NCBI GenBank assembly: GCA_017311315.1
Contig: CM029626.1
Span: forward strand, 26,502,645 to 26,566,644
Reading direction: 5' to 3'
Length of the DNA: 64,000 nucleotides
From: Dendrocalamus latiflorus
Taxonomy: Eukaryota; Streptophyta; Magnoliopsida; Poales; Poaceae
The notes under the pieces were generated by a model, which worked only from the letters and a program-made list of their open reading frames with translations, did not search any database and was not told the DNA's origin. Shown here piece by piece: positions 11,301 through 20,959 of this stretch (the first letter of the stretch is position 1; every line of letters begins with the position of its first letter). The translations under genes were made by a program, and so were the position numbers.

Positions 11301-12821
11301 CTAGCCGAAGTGGACGCGCGGGGGTGTTGCTCCGGCATAGGTAAGCGTAGCGGGCCCCTGAGCCGCCGCATATGCCTTGAGTGATAAGGAACGCGCTGCG
11401 ACGCTCGTTCTTCTGGCCGTCCACGTGGTGAAGCATGCTTGGCGCGGTGCGGGTCTTGAGGCATCGTGACCATTAATATAACGACGAACTTCCGGCGGTT
11501 GGGCTTCCGCCGGTTGGATTCCTGCCGATTGGACTTCCGCCGGTTGGATTCCTGCCGATTGGACTTCCGCTGGTTGGCTCCCCTGCTGATGAGGTATATA
11601 TACGGCGCTGGTGCGGCGTTGTTCCTGCATGTGTTCTGATAGAAGCTGCTCCCCTAAAATGGGCCCCTTCCGTGCATCAACATTCCCTAGCGACGCTGAG
11701 CGGCTTGAGGGATGTTGATGTACAGACGGAGGTCCATTTTTCTCGGGAGCTTGGTTAGCGTCTGTTATGGGTGACCAATGGCGCTTCCTGCCCTCGTGCT
11801 GCGTTTCTGCATACGACGGCAAGGTTTGCCCTGTTCTTCTTAACAGACCTACCTTCAGTCGGTGTTCCTGATGGAGCCCGTCCGCATCACTTTGAAAAAT
11901 GCTGATGCACTGTAGGTGGCCTGTTAAGGAGAACGAGGTAGACTTTGCGGGACATGACCCTCGCCTTTGCCGTGTGTGGGAGGTGCCAACGGGCGAGTTC
12001 GTGCGCGCGGGTCCTTTTCTCGAAGTCAAGGTCCAGGCCAAAGCCGCAGCCAGGCTGGTGTGGTGATCGAGAAGATGGCCTCCTACGCGCGCGTCGCGCT
12101 CTCCTATGAAGATGGCGAGGTTTGACCTGTTCTCGTAGACAGATATGCTTGAGCTCATCTGCATCCGCTGGCGAAACTGCGCCCCATGAATACCGCCACG
12201 CCTGCGGTGACTGCGATCTCACGATGCGGTAATGCGTTGTAAAGGTTCCTGAAATCGCGCTGGCCCCTAGCTTGCCAGGGCTAGGTTGTCAGACCGTGCG
12301 CATTGCCTCGGGGTGCGTGTAGGGCACGCGGCGGTTTGTAACTGGTGCGCGACGGGATGTGAGCGGTTGCATGATCGCAGCGGTTCGCCTCTTCCCTAGG
12401 GAAGGGGGACACAGGGCGGGCGAGGAATGGCGCGGCTTCGAGGCTGTTATGATGCCACGGTCCGCTATGGCGCTCTTAATGGCGACTGGGGTCGTTCCGA
12501 TGCCTGGCCTCGTGTGCTCCAGCTTGCTCGTATGGGAGTGGCCACGCGGCGGGAGGCCATTGGAGCGTCGTGCTCTGACGGTCCCTACCGCCGCGGTCGC
12601 GCCTCTTCGTCTTCGGTTATGGGGGAGTGTGCGGGGCGGACCCTTGTACGACTGCGGTTGCGTCCTGCACGTGAACTGTCGCGACGCTTCGGCATTGGGG
12701 ACGAGGAGGCTTGAAATAACCCTAGTAACCACGCCCCCGCAGCTCTACGCCCACTTCTCGCTTGTATCGCCTTTTATACTCCCATAGGACAATCCCCGCT
12801 ATAGTCCTTTTGCGAGAAGCG
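11301..12821. other. Element H internal sequence upstream of the antisense ORF
   Basis: GC-rich with no recognisable protein; the ORFs found there look incidental. A 30-bp unit CTTCCGCCGGTTGG...GATTGGA is repeated 2-3 times at about 11490-11575. TTTTATA at 12772-12778 is a possible TATA box for the plus-strand ORF. Confidence 0.55.
12772..12778 (+). promoter_or_regulatory. TATA-like box before the antisense ORF
   Basis: TTTTATA followed by CTCCCATAGG lies 44 bp before the ATG at 12822. The core TTTATACTCC is also the core of the tandem arrays at 17128-17996. A promoter role is an inference. Confidence 0.35.
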
Positions 12822-13719
12822 ATGGCGTCTGGTGGCAAGCGCAGCCAGACGGCTGGTACCTGCGGCATCCGCCGGCGGTCTTCACCGCTGGAGGTGAAAT
12901 ACTCGCTCAGCGAACGCGACCCGGCGGTGGCGGATAAGTGGTGGCTGGAGAAGTGGGGCTCATTTTTCGATGAGCTGGGCCCCTCGCTCGTGACCGAGAA
13001 GACGATCCAGGCGCTGCTGCGTGCGGGGTAGCTGTCCGAGCGTCAGGCGGTGCGGCTACCCGCCGCCGCCGAGACGGAACCTCGCCCCGAGGAGTCGGAG
13101 GCGGTCGTATTTGTCGCCTTCTTCGACGCAGGGCTCCGCATCCCAGCGGCGGCGATCGTGGGTGATGTTCTACGGACCTTCAGGCTGGAGCTGGCGCAAC
13201 TGACTCCGAATGCCGTGGCCCGGCTCGTGGTGTACAGCTGGGCCGTGCGCTCGGGAGCATGCTGGCCCAGTGCGTCGTTATTTGCCTATCTGCACGAGGC
13301 GCGGTGCCAGCCCAAGGAGCGGAAGGATGGGACGTTGTCGAGCTTCGGCAGCGTCTCCTTTATTCTCCAGTCAACTTGCGGCAAGCTCTTCCCCACGAAC
13401 TCCACTCGCGGGAAGTGGGAGTCTCAGTGGATGAAGCGGTGGTTCTACCACCGTGTGGTGAGCGGAAGCGGCCTCGCGTGCACGGGCCGGCCGATCGCAT
13501 TCAAGACCTCGCCCGACCGGACGCTCGACGACGAGGACAAGCGGAGGGCCCGACGGCTTATAGGCATGGCCGCCCGTCTTAACATGCGCGACCTCGCCGA
13601 AGAGTACATGATGTTCGGCGTGTCGCCGCTCGCCCATGACTGGCGCCTCGCCGCCGAGAAGCGCCGAGACGACAACGTTCTGTCGTGGGTCTGCTTGCTG
13701 CCGGCACCTTTCGGTCCTC

Positions 13720-13792
13720 GTAAGCCTCGACCGTGTCCCCCCTTTGCTCGCGCGGAATGCGTTATATGCTAATGTTATCTCCTTTGCTTCAG
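13720..13792 (+). other. Spliceosomal intron 1 of the antisense ORF
   Basis: 73 bp from GTAAGC to TTTGCTTCAG, with branch-like TGCTAAT 20 nt before the acceptor. Removing it joins Arg to IRLEDAEQAA in frame. Reading through gives an early stop. Confidence 0.75.
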
Positions 13793-14700
13793 GGATTCGC
13801 TTGGAGGATGCGGAGCAGGCCGCGCGCGTATTCCTGGGGCCGTATACCGGCAGGGAGCATGAGCAGCGCGCGTCCGCTATCACCGAGGCGGGGCGGGGGT
13901 GAATAAACTGCGTGTGCGAGGCCCTGGGCCTTGCCGTGCCAGACCGTGCTGCTCCGAACGACGGTGCAGCGAGGAAGAAGGCGCCGTCTCGGAAGAGGGG
14001 CCGAGGTGGGGCGTCTGCCGTGCTTGGTGCGGCAGCTGCTAGCGCTCCCGAGGGCGTGGCAGGCGCGGAGTCAGATTCGGCGAAGTATGCCGATTCAGGC
14101 TTGGATGGCGCGGACGCCGCAGGAGAAGGATCTTCGGCGAGTGCCCTGAACGGCGGGCTTGCCGTGAGCAGCCGGAGAGGGGAAGTCTCGTCACCTGCCG
14201 CGGTCGCCGAGACAGAATCCGTGTGGACCGGCGATGCTGAGGTGGAGCCTTCGACCGTGGCCGCTGTGGTGCCGGAGACGCCCTCCGTGGGGGCGCACGG
14301 AGCCGTGCTGCCTTCACCGACAGCAGCAGCAGAAGCCGAGGTGCCCCCTGCAGAAACTACCACAGCGGAACCTTCGCCCCCGGGTGCTGCAGCCGCGGGG
14401 GCCTCTCCTGCAGTGACTGCTGGGGCGGTGTCGTTGCTGCCTGCCCCGGCTAAGCGGCCGTGTCTGCGGCCGGAGCTTCATCGTACGAGGAGGGGATTCG
14501 TCGTGGCGACGGGCATCGGGAGCTTGTGGGACTTGGATGCGCCTGCCGAAGTCCCCGCGGTGCAGGAACGGTCGGCGCTGGCCCCGAACGCGGAGGCTTC
14601 TGTTCCTGGCGGGACCACGCCTTCCGCAGGGACTTGTGCCGCCACTCCCCCGCCTGAGACTAGGGGGCGGGCCCCCGAAGCCCTCCTTCCGCTACCGAAG

Positions 14701-14773
14701 GTAAGGCGGCTTAGCCTACCCTGGTGTGTTCTTCGTTGCGCCTTGCGGCGCTCACCTGCGTTCCTGCCTGCAG
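14701..14773 (+). other. Possible intron in the linker of the antisense ORF
   Basis: GTAAGG...CTGCAG, 73 bp, is well formed, but splicing as drawn shifts the frame by one, while reading through stays open. Either a one-base indel has occurred nearby or it is not an intron. Confidence 0.35.
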
Positions 14774-14976
14774 CGTCGCTTATTCCAGAGGAGGAGCCCT
14801 TGGTGGAACATGGGACCGCCGCGCGTGTGAGCCACGCGGACTTCGTGCCTCCCCCGGAGATGCTGAGGGCGTGGCGCGGGGTTGCGGATGGCGCAGCTGC
14901 CGGCGTCGGCCAGCAAGCGCTGCAGGCCTACGGGGCGGGGCACCTCGGGGACGCCTTTGAGGTGTCGGGGGTGAGG

Positions 14977-15036
14977 GTAAGTACTCATACGACAACGCCT
15001 GGGCCTGCTGAGCTTGCTAAGTCTTTCCGTTCCGCA
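14977..15036 (+). other. Spliceosomal intron of the antisense ORF before the coiled coil
   Basis: 60 bp from GTAAGT to TTCCGCAG with a GCTAAG branch-like motif 16 nt before the acceptor. Removal joins SGVR to TLVLGQ in phase 0. Confidence 0.75.
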
Positions 15037-15790
15037 GACGCTTGTGCTGGGGCAGGCCTTGCAAACGGCCTATACTCGTGCCCAAAGGGCGCTTGAGGAT
15101 AGGCTGCGGGCCACCGAGGAGGAGCTACGCGAAGCCTCGGGAGCCCGTTCTGCCTAGGATGCCCGCATCCGCCAGCTGGAAGCGGAGTGCGCCAAAGCGA
15201 AGGCGCACGCCGAGGGACTTGCTGCGTCGGCGCGGGAGTTGGCCGCGGAGGCTGCGCAGCAGGATTTTGCGGCAGAGCGGGATGGCCTTCTGCAACAGGT
15301 CGCCTTGCTAGAGAAGGAAAAAGGCGAGCTCGCCTTGACTCTAGCGGAGCGTAACCAGACGCTTGGTGGCGCCTCGGTGATTGCGTGCGACGCCATGCAA
15401 GCGCTGGAGAGCCATCTCCAAGGGCTTGTGGCTAAGGTGCCGGACCGCGCCTTTGGCCCGGAGGAGCTGTCTCGGACCCTCCGCTGGGTCGGAGATGCCG
15501 CCAACGTCGCGCGCGGCGCTGCGACAACCTTCGGCAACCACTGCGCGTACACATCAGCATGCCTAGTGTGCGCGCTCCTGCAGCACCGCGGTTGCACGCA
15601 CGTCGCCGGGCTAGAGGACCCCCAGCTAGAGATGCCCGGCGGGGCCGGAGTAATGTCCGGCGCCATCCGCTCCGCTCGTCGCGCCATCAAGCCCTTCTAC
15701 GAACGGATCTGGGATTACGTCGGGGCAGACGCTGCGCGGGTCGAACTCCGGAAGTCACTTACAGGGAGGGGAGCCTCGGCCAATTCCTAG

Positions 15791-16292
15791 ACGGGGTCCC
15801 TCGACGCGACGAGGGCGGCGCTGAGGCCTCCGAAGGCGCCGGGGACTTGCAGGTGTGACGCCGTGGTGCCTAGGTGTAGGCGTGCGTTGTAATGCCCCCT
15901 CTTTTTGTGAATGAAGTGCGCGCTTGCTTTATAAATTCTGACTTTCGCCTATGTCTCGGGCAGCTTCCTTGCTGGGGCCGACTTCTTGCGTCCGACCTTG
16001 CGACCCGGCGACGCCTTCGACGCTGGCGAAGGGCCGAAGAGTCGCTGAACTTTTGGGCGGGCCGACCTTCTTCCGGCGGAACCCCGGCCTTATCGCGTGT
16101 TAAGGACGAGCCTGCCGAATAGCTACTTAGAGCGGCAGGGATGTTGGCGGGCCTCTGTACTTGAGAGATTTTCCCGATATATAGATGTCCTGATAATTAG
16201 GATATGCGCCACGCGCTGTGCGTCGGGTGGTCATGCTGCATTGGGGCAAAGTCTCCACCTTCGAAGTATACCGTTGACAGTAGTTGCGCGTA
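15791..16292 (+). other. Likely 3' untranslated region of the antisense ORF
   Basis: No coding signal. TTGTAATG, AATGAAG and TTTATAAATTC at 15880-15945 resemble plant upstream and poly(A) signal elements. The tandem arrays start right after. Confidence 0.4.
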
Positions 16293-16905
16293 GATTGGTG
16301 CGTGCGGAGGCGGACCTCGACGCTACGACTTGTTTAGAGTCCGTAGACTGGCGTATGCGAAGGCGGACCTCCGCACTACGACTTGTTTAAAGTCCGTAGA
16401 CTGGCGCGTGTGAAGGCTGACCTCCATACAACGACCTGTTTAAAGTTCGTAGACTGGCGCGTGCGGAGGCGGACCTCCGCACTACGACCCGTTTAAAGTC
16501 CATAGACTGGCGCGTGTGAAGGCGGACCTCCATACGATGACCTGTTTAAAGTCCGTAGACTGGCGCGTGCGGAGGCGGACCTCCGCACTACGACCCGTTT
16601 AAAGTCTCGTGGGACTGGCGCGTGCGAAGGCGGACCTCCGCACTGCGACCTGTTTAAAGTCTCATGGGAATGGCGCGTGCGAAGGCGGACCTCCGCACTG
16701 CGACCTGTTTAAAGTCTCGTGGGACTGGCGCGTGCGAAGGCGGACCTCCGCACTGCGACCTGTTTAAAGTCTCGTGGGACTGGCGCGTGCGAAGGCGGAC
16801 CTCCGCACTGCGACCTGTTTAAAGTCTCGTGGGACTGGCGTGTGCGAAGGCGGACCTCCGCACTGCGACCTGTTTAAAGTCTCGTGGACAGGCGCGTGCG
16901 AAGGC
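16293..16905. repeat. Tandem array 1 of element H (53-bp then 55-bp units)
   Basis: About eleven units contain GGCGGACCTCCGCACTGCGACC and GTTTAAAGT. Anchors on TTTAAAGT give spacings of 53 bp for the first five intervals and 55 bp for the last five. Among the 53-bp units two sequence types (CCGCACTACGACCCG and CCATAC.A.GACCTG) alternate, making a 106-bp dimer. The 55-bp units are nearly uniform. Confidence 0.92.
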
Positions 16906-17127
16906 GGACCACCGCACCCCCCACCCCGAGGTGGGGGCAGCCTCTGGTGTACCCTGTACTCCGCGGGCGCGCTGACGCTTGGGCCAGCCTCTAGCGCGCT
17001 ACGTCGGTACTTCTTGGAGCTCTCGGAGTTGGTTTCCATAATACACCCTGCGTGCACCTCCTGTGATGTGCGAAGGCGAGCCTCAACGCGTTATACTCTG
17101 TAGAGTGCGCGGGATCGACGTCTATGT

Positions 17128-17628
17128 CTTATTTATACTCCGGGGAATATGCGCACGGACGACGTTCGTGGCATGCGCAGGGTTCGCGTCTTGTTTATAC
17201 TCCGTAGAGTGCGTGGGGTCAACATCCACGTCGCATTTATACTCCGGAGAGTACGCGCAGGGACGAAGTCCCTGGCGTGCATGGGGTTCGCGTCTTATTT
17301 ATACTCCGTAGAGTGCGTGGGGTCAACATCCACGTCGCATTTATACTCTGGAGAGTACGTGCAGGGACGAAGTCCCTGGCGTGCGCGGGGTTCGCGTCTT
17401 GTTTATACTCAGTAGAGTGCGCAGGGAGAACATCCGTGTCTTATTTATACTCCGTAGAGTGCGTGGGGTCAACATCCACGTCGCTTTTATACTCCGGAGA
17501 GTACGCGCAGGGACGAAGTCCCTGGCGTGCGCGGGGTTCGCGTTTTGTTTATACTCAGTAGAGTGCGCAGGGAGAGCATCCGCGTCTTATTTATACTCCG
17601 TAGAGTGCGTGCAGAGGCGTCCCCCCAC
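17128..17628. repeat. Tandem array 2 of element H (42/62-bp higher-order units)
   Basis: Repeats of TTTATACTCCGTAGAGTGCG alternate with a variant carrying GTACGCGCAGGGACGAAG. TTTATAC anchors fall at 17194, 17236, 17298, 17340, 17402, 17444, 17486, 17548 and 17590. Spacings are 42 and 62 bp, mostly alternating as a 104-bp unit. Confidence 0.9.
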
Positions 17629-17629
17629 A

Positions 17630-17996
17630 CGTCTTTGTTTATACTCATGCCCGTGTCTTTGACGGAGAGTGCACACGCGAACGTGTGTCTTCGTTTATAC
17701 TCATGCCCGTGTCTTTGACGGATAGTGCACACGCGCACGTGCGTCTTTGTTTATACTCATGCCCGTGTCTTTGACGGAGAGTGCACACGCGCACGTGCGT
17801 CTTTGGTTTATACTCATACCCGTACCCCTGGCTACGGAGAGTGCACACGCGAACGTGCGTCTTTGGTTTATACTCATACCCGTACCCCTGGCTACGGAGA
17901 GTGCACATGCGAACGTGCGTCTTTGGTTTATACTCATACCCGTACCCCTGGCTACAGAGAGTGCACACGCGAACGTGTGTCTTTGGTTTATACTCC
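17630..17996. repeat. Tandem array 3 of element H (56-57-bp then 60-bp units)
   Basis: Units of TTTATACTCAT.CCCGT...GAGAGTGCACACGCG. Early units (56-57 bp) contain GTCTTTGACGG; later units (60 bp) contain ACCCCTGGCTACGG. The core TTTATACTC is shared with array 2. Confidence 0.92.
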
Positions 17997-18239
17997 GGGA
18001 TCGCGCGCGTAGGCGAGTCCTCCGCGCGCCCTCGCCGCGTATTTTCGCACGATGATGAGAGGTTGGTGACAAACGGAACTTTATTACATTCCCGTTTGCG
18101 TGGGTGAGCGATTACATAGGTTGGAGGTACTAACCCCTTGTCTTTGGCGCGGCTGAAGCCTCTAGTAGCTGCGCTATCTGTAGGGCTTGCCGAGCCGCCC
18201 CTGGATGACGCCATGGGTCCCCGCGCTGCGGTGCCGATT

Positions 18240-20662
18240 CTAAGTGTGCCGTTGATCGTCACGACGGGGATACCTGGTGCCATGCTCGATGCACCGGGCC
18301 ATGTCCTGGTCGCCACGAACGGTAATGATGGCCCGCGGCCCCGGGAGCTTCATGCATAAATAGCCGTGATGTGGTACCGCCCCAAAGGAGTTAAGGATTG
18401 GACGCCCCAGTATGGCGTTGTAAGGGTACGGGAGATTAACGACGTCGAATGTAGCCTCTTCGGCCCTTTCATTGTCGCCCTGGCCGAACGAGACCTGCAG
18501 GCATATTTGGCCGAGCGCCCGTATGGGGTGTCCTCCGAAGCCTTGCAGCGGGACTCCCGATGGGCCGAGGCGGCTCCGGGGGATCCCCATCTGATCGAAG
18601 GCTGCCGTGAACAGGATGTTTGCGGAGCTGCCGCCGTCAACGAGGGCATGTCCCACGTCGCACCCCGCTATAGTGACCCGGACGACCAGGGGGTCGTGAT
18701 GAGGGAGCTCCACGCCTTGGGCGTCGGCGGGTGTGAACGTGACCTCGTGCTGTGCCCAGTCCGGCGATGTCTGCACTGGGTATGCCACCACGTGGTGTAG
18801 CTTCCGCACGTAGGCCTTCCGCTGCCGTGCCGAGGCGAACTCCAGCGAGGAGCCTCCGGAGATGACGTTGATAACCCTGCGGTGGGTGGCCTCCGGAGCC
18901 TGCAGCTGCAGGAGGCCCTCCCGAGGCTGTTGCACGTGGGCCTAGATCCGCAACGGGCCCTCGTGGGGCTGCGTCCCTTGTGCCTGGATCTGCATGGGGA
19001 CTTCGTATGGGTGCTGGACGTGGGCCACCACGGGCGGGCGTGCCTCCGGGTTCCTATCCCTGGTGACGCTCTCGCGGAGCGCCGCGATAGAGGTGCACGT
19101 GCGCGTGTCGTGGTTGCCGCGACCATGGACTGCGCACCACAGCCCCTGGTGTTGGTCGTCGTAATCTCCCCGGCTTCTTTCGTCGCGGCCCCGGCCACGG
19201 CCGCGTCCCCGGCCTCGGCGCCCCCGACCGCCCCGACCCGCGGGAGCGCTTTCGTCAGAACCGCCTTCGATGTCGAGGACGTACCGGCCTCGCCGCGACT
19301 TCTGTTGGCCACGCTTGGGCCTATCGGATGGCTCCTTGTGCGGGGCGTCCTTGCGGTCGGGCGCGTCCTTGGACGACTCCTGCTTACGTTTTGCCTTCAA
19401 AGAGCCGTCCTTCAGCGGGTCTTCGGCTTTTGCCGAGGCACCGGCCTGGTTGGTGTCGGAGTCGTCGCCTTGCCGCCGCCGTGCGTCCTCTTCCGCCCTG
19501 GCATATTCCTCCATCTTGTCAAAGAGCTTCGTCACTGTCTTGATTGGCTTCCGTGCGTTATAATTGGCCATCGGGCCCGGACGAAGGCCCTGTATAGCTG
19601 CGTTAACCACGGTGGTTTCGTTAACGTCTTTGACTTGACAACGTATCTTCGCGAAGCGTTTGAAGTAGTCCCGAAGCTTCTCCGAAGGTTTCTGCTTCAC
19701 GGCGAAGAGCTGGTCCGCGTCGACCCGCTCGACATAATTTCCTTGAAAGTTGTTGTGAAGGCGGTTGCGGATCTGCTTCCACGCGTAGATGGAGTTCGGC
19801 TCTATGGTAAAAACCAGGAGAGCGCCACTCCCTGCAACGCGAGGGGGAGCCCCTTCGCCTTTGTGGTGTCATCTCCGCCCGCGGCCTCGATTGCGGTTTC
19901 GTACACGCGCACGAACTCGCGGGGGTCCGTGTCGCCTTTGTAGGGCTCAATGGCACTGGGGAATTTGAAGTCTTCGGACCACGCCGCCTGCTGTAGTCCT
20001 GCCAAAAGCGGGGACTCTGGATCGACGCGCCGCAGCGGGACGCAGCTGGACGCGGGGGCGTCGCGGCTGTCCGCCCTTTTCGGCGGGGACTCTGGCGCGA
20101 CCACCGGCGCGGCCTGCTGGCTCCGAGCCTCTTGTATATCTCGGACAGCCCCGCGAAGATCCCCTAGCTCCTGCTGGAATGCTTTGAGGGCCGCCAGCAG
20201 GGCGCTTTCCACCGCCTGCGCGGGCGGGGCCGCCGGCACGCCCAGCGGACGGGCCGGCACGGGTACGACCGCCTCGCGAGCTCCCGAGCTGCTAGTCGCT
20301 CCGTTGTGGCTACCTCCAACTGCCCGGTCTGCGCTACCAGCGAGCGTCGCGGCGAGGGCGGCGAGGTTGGTTGCTGTCGCGTCGGCGGGGTCGGTCGTCG
20401 CAGTGCCGGTGACGGGGTGGATCGTCGCAGCGCCGGTGACGGGGTCGGTCGTCGCAGCGCCGGTGGCGGGGTCGGTCGCCGCAGCGCCAGTGACGGGGTC
20501 GGTCGTCGTCGCAGCACGAGCATCGACGTCCTCGACCACCGTGCCTGCGTCGTCGCCCACGCCCGCAACAGCCGATGCCGAAGCCCTGGTGCCCATGCGA
20601 CGCCCCGACCCGGCCGCCTTGTTTCCCTTCGCCGCCGTTGATGAAGCTTTTTTCGGTGCCAT
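18240..20662 (-). pseudogene. gag-pro: Element H gag-protease
   Basis: The minus-strand start at 20662 opens MAPKKASSTAAKG, followed by a low-complexity Ala/Thr region with TDPVTGAA repeats (about residues 45-90). The capsid domain runs through FPSAIEPYKGDTDPREFVRVY and ALQGVALSWF. A frameshift at a T-run (about 19808) moves to IEPNSIYAW..., continuing at 19700 with KPSEKLRDYFKRFAKIRCQVKDV. A CX2HX4HX4C knuckle (CAVHGRGNHDTRTC) follows, a form typical of Tat-lineage gags. An in-frame TAG at 18942 separates the aspartic protease (18935-18240), with active site LVDGGSSANILF and YNAILGRPILN. The ORF ends at 18240 and no RT follows. Confidence 0.9.
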
Positions 20663-20693
20663 CCTTCTTCAGGTTTCAGGCTTACTCCTGTCC

Positions 20694-20711
20694 TCCCCAC
20701 GGACGGCGCCA
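20694..20711 (-). other. Primer binding site of element H
   Basis: On the minus strand TGGCGCCGTCCGTGGGGA starts three bases after the LTR end. It is the form common in plant Tat-type Ty3/gypsy elements; I am not certain of the tRNA species. Confidence 0.75.
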
Positions 20712-20713
20712 AC

Positions 20714-20959
20714 TGTTGTGGTTACAGACCAAACAGAGAGAGAGATGGTAGTGGAGAGTGAGAGAGATGAGTAATGGCCCGTTCCTTCCCCATGGCCTGT
20801 ATTCCATATATATATATACATGGGGAGTGTTTTTACAATTATGCCCTTACATCTGAGTATCCCCTCCAGGGGCACTTATGTCATTACACACGGCCTATTC
20901 TGGACCTTATAACCTTCTACCAGGCCTGCTGGGTTTTGGTGGGGGCCACCCCTACAACA
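20714..20959 (-). repeat. Element H LTR, right copy (5' LTR in element sense)
   Basis: 246 bp from TGTTGTGGTTACAG to CCCCTACAACA, nearly identical to 9442-9686 and followed by the target duplication GGTAG. Confidence 0.95.

Larger units (their letters stand above)
12822..15790 (+). pseudogene. Antisense ORF of element H ('putative gypsy type transposon' family), intron-containing
   Basis: This runs opposite to gag. The ATG at 12822 opens MASGGKRSQ. Exon 1 (to 13719) has the pattern of the plant domain Pfam calls Transposase_28 or 'putative gypsy type transposon': AFFDAGLRIP, then LTPNAVARL and a WFYHRV motif. Exon 2 (13793-14976) is an Ala/Pro/Glu-rich linker with a basic patch KKAPSRKRGRG. 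Exon 3 (15037-15790) begins TLVLGQALQTAY and holds a long coiled coil (about 15080-15370) and an alpha-helical C-terminus. Reading frame is kept across both introns. In-frame stops at 13029 (TAG), 13900 (TGA) and 15156 (TAG) show decay. Its biochemical role is unknown despite the name; such ORFs are known as extra ORFs of Tat-lineage elements. Confidence 0.75.
9442..20959 (-). mobile_element. Element H: non-autonomous Tat-type Ty3/gypsy element with an antisense ORF
   Basis: The 11.5-kb element has 245-246-bp LTRs (9442-9686 and 20714-20959), TG...CA ends and the 5-bp duplication GGTAG (9437-9441 and 20960-20964). On the minus strand the order is LTR, PBS (20694-20711), gag-protease (20662 to 18240), tandem arrays (17996 to 16293), a long ORF on the opposite strand (12822-15790), non-coding sequence with a nested hAT, and LTR. 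RT, RNase H and integrase are absent, so it must be moved by another element. Gag and protease closely resemble those of the Tat fragment at 60046-63433. The two LTRs show about five differences by eye, so insertion is fairly recent. Confidence 0.92.

Noticed and set aside
11301..12164. 287-codon minus-strand ORF in element H with repeated AEVQSAGIQP motifs
   Set aside because: The repeat comes from a 30-bp tandem unit; there is no family resemblance and composition alone explains it.
13371..14363. 330-codon minus-strand ORF opposite the antisense ORF of H
   Set aside because: A mirror of the GC-rich coding strand without domains, and it crosses an intron of the supported ORF.
16293..17996. 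CRISPR-like array
   Set aside because: Units are adjacent with no unique spacers, periods vary, and the sequence is plant transposon DNA.
18882..19943. 353-codon plus-strand ORF over gag of element H
   Set aside because: Shadow of the gag-protease frame on the other strand.
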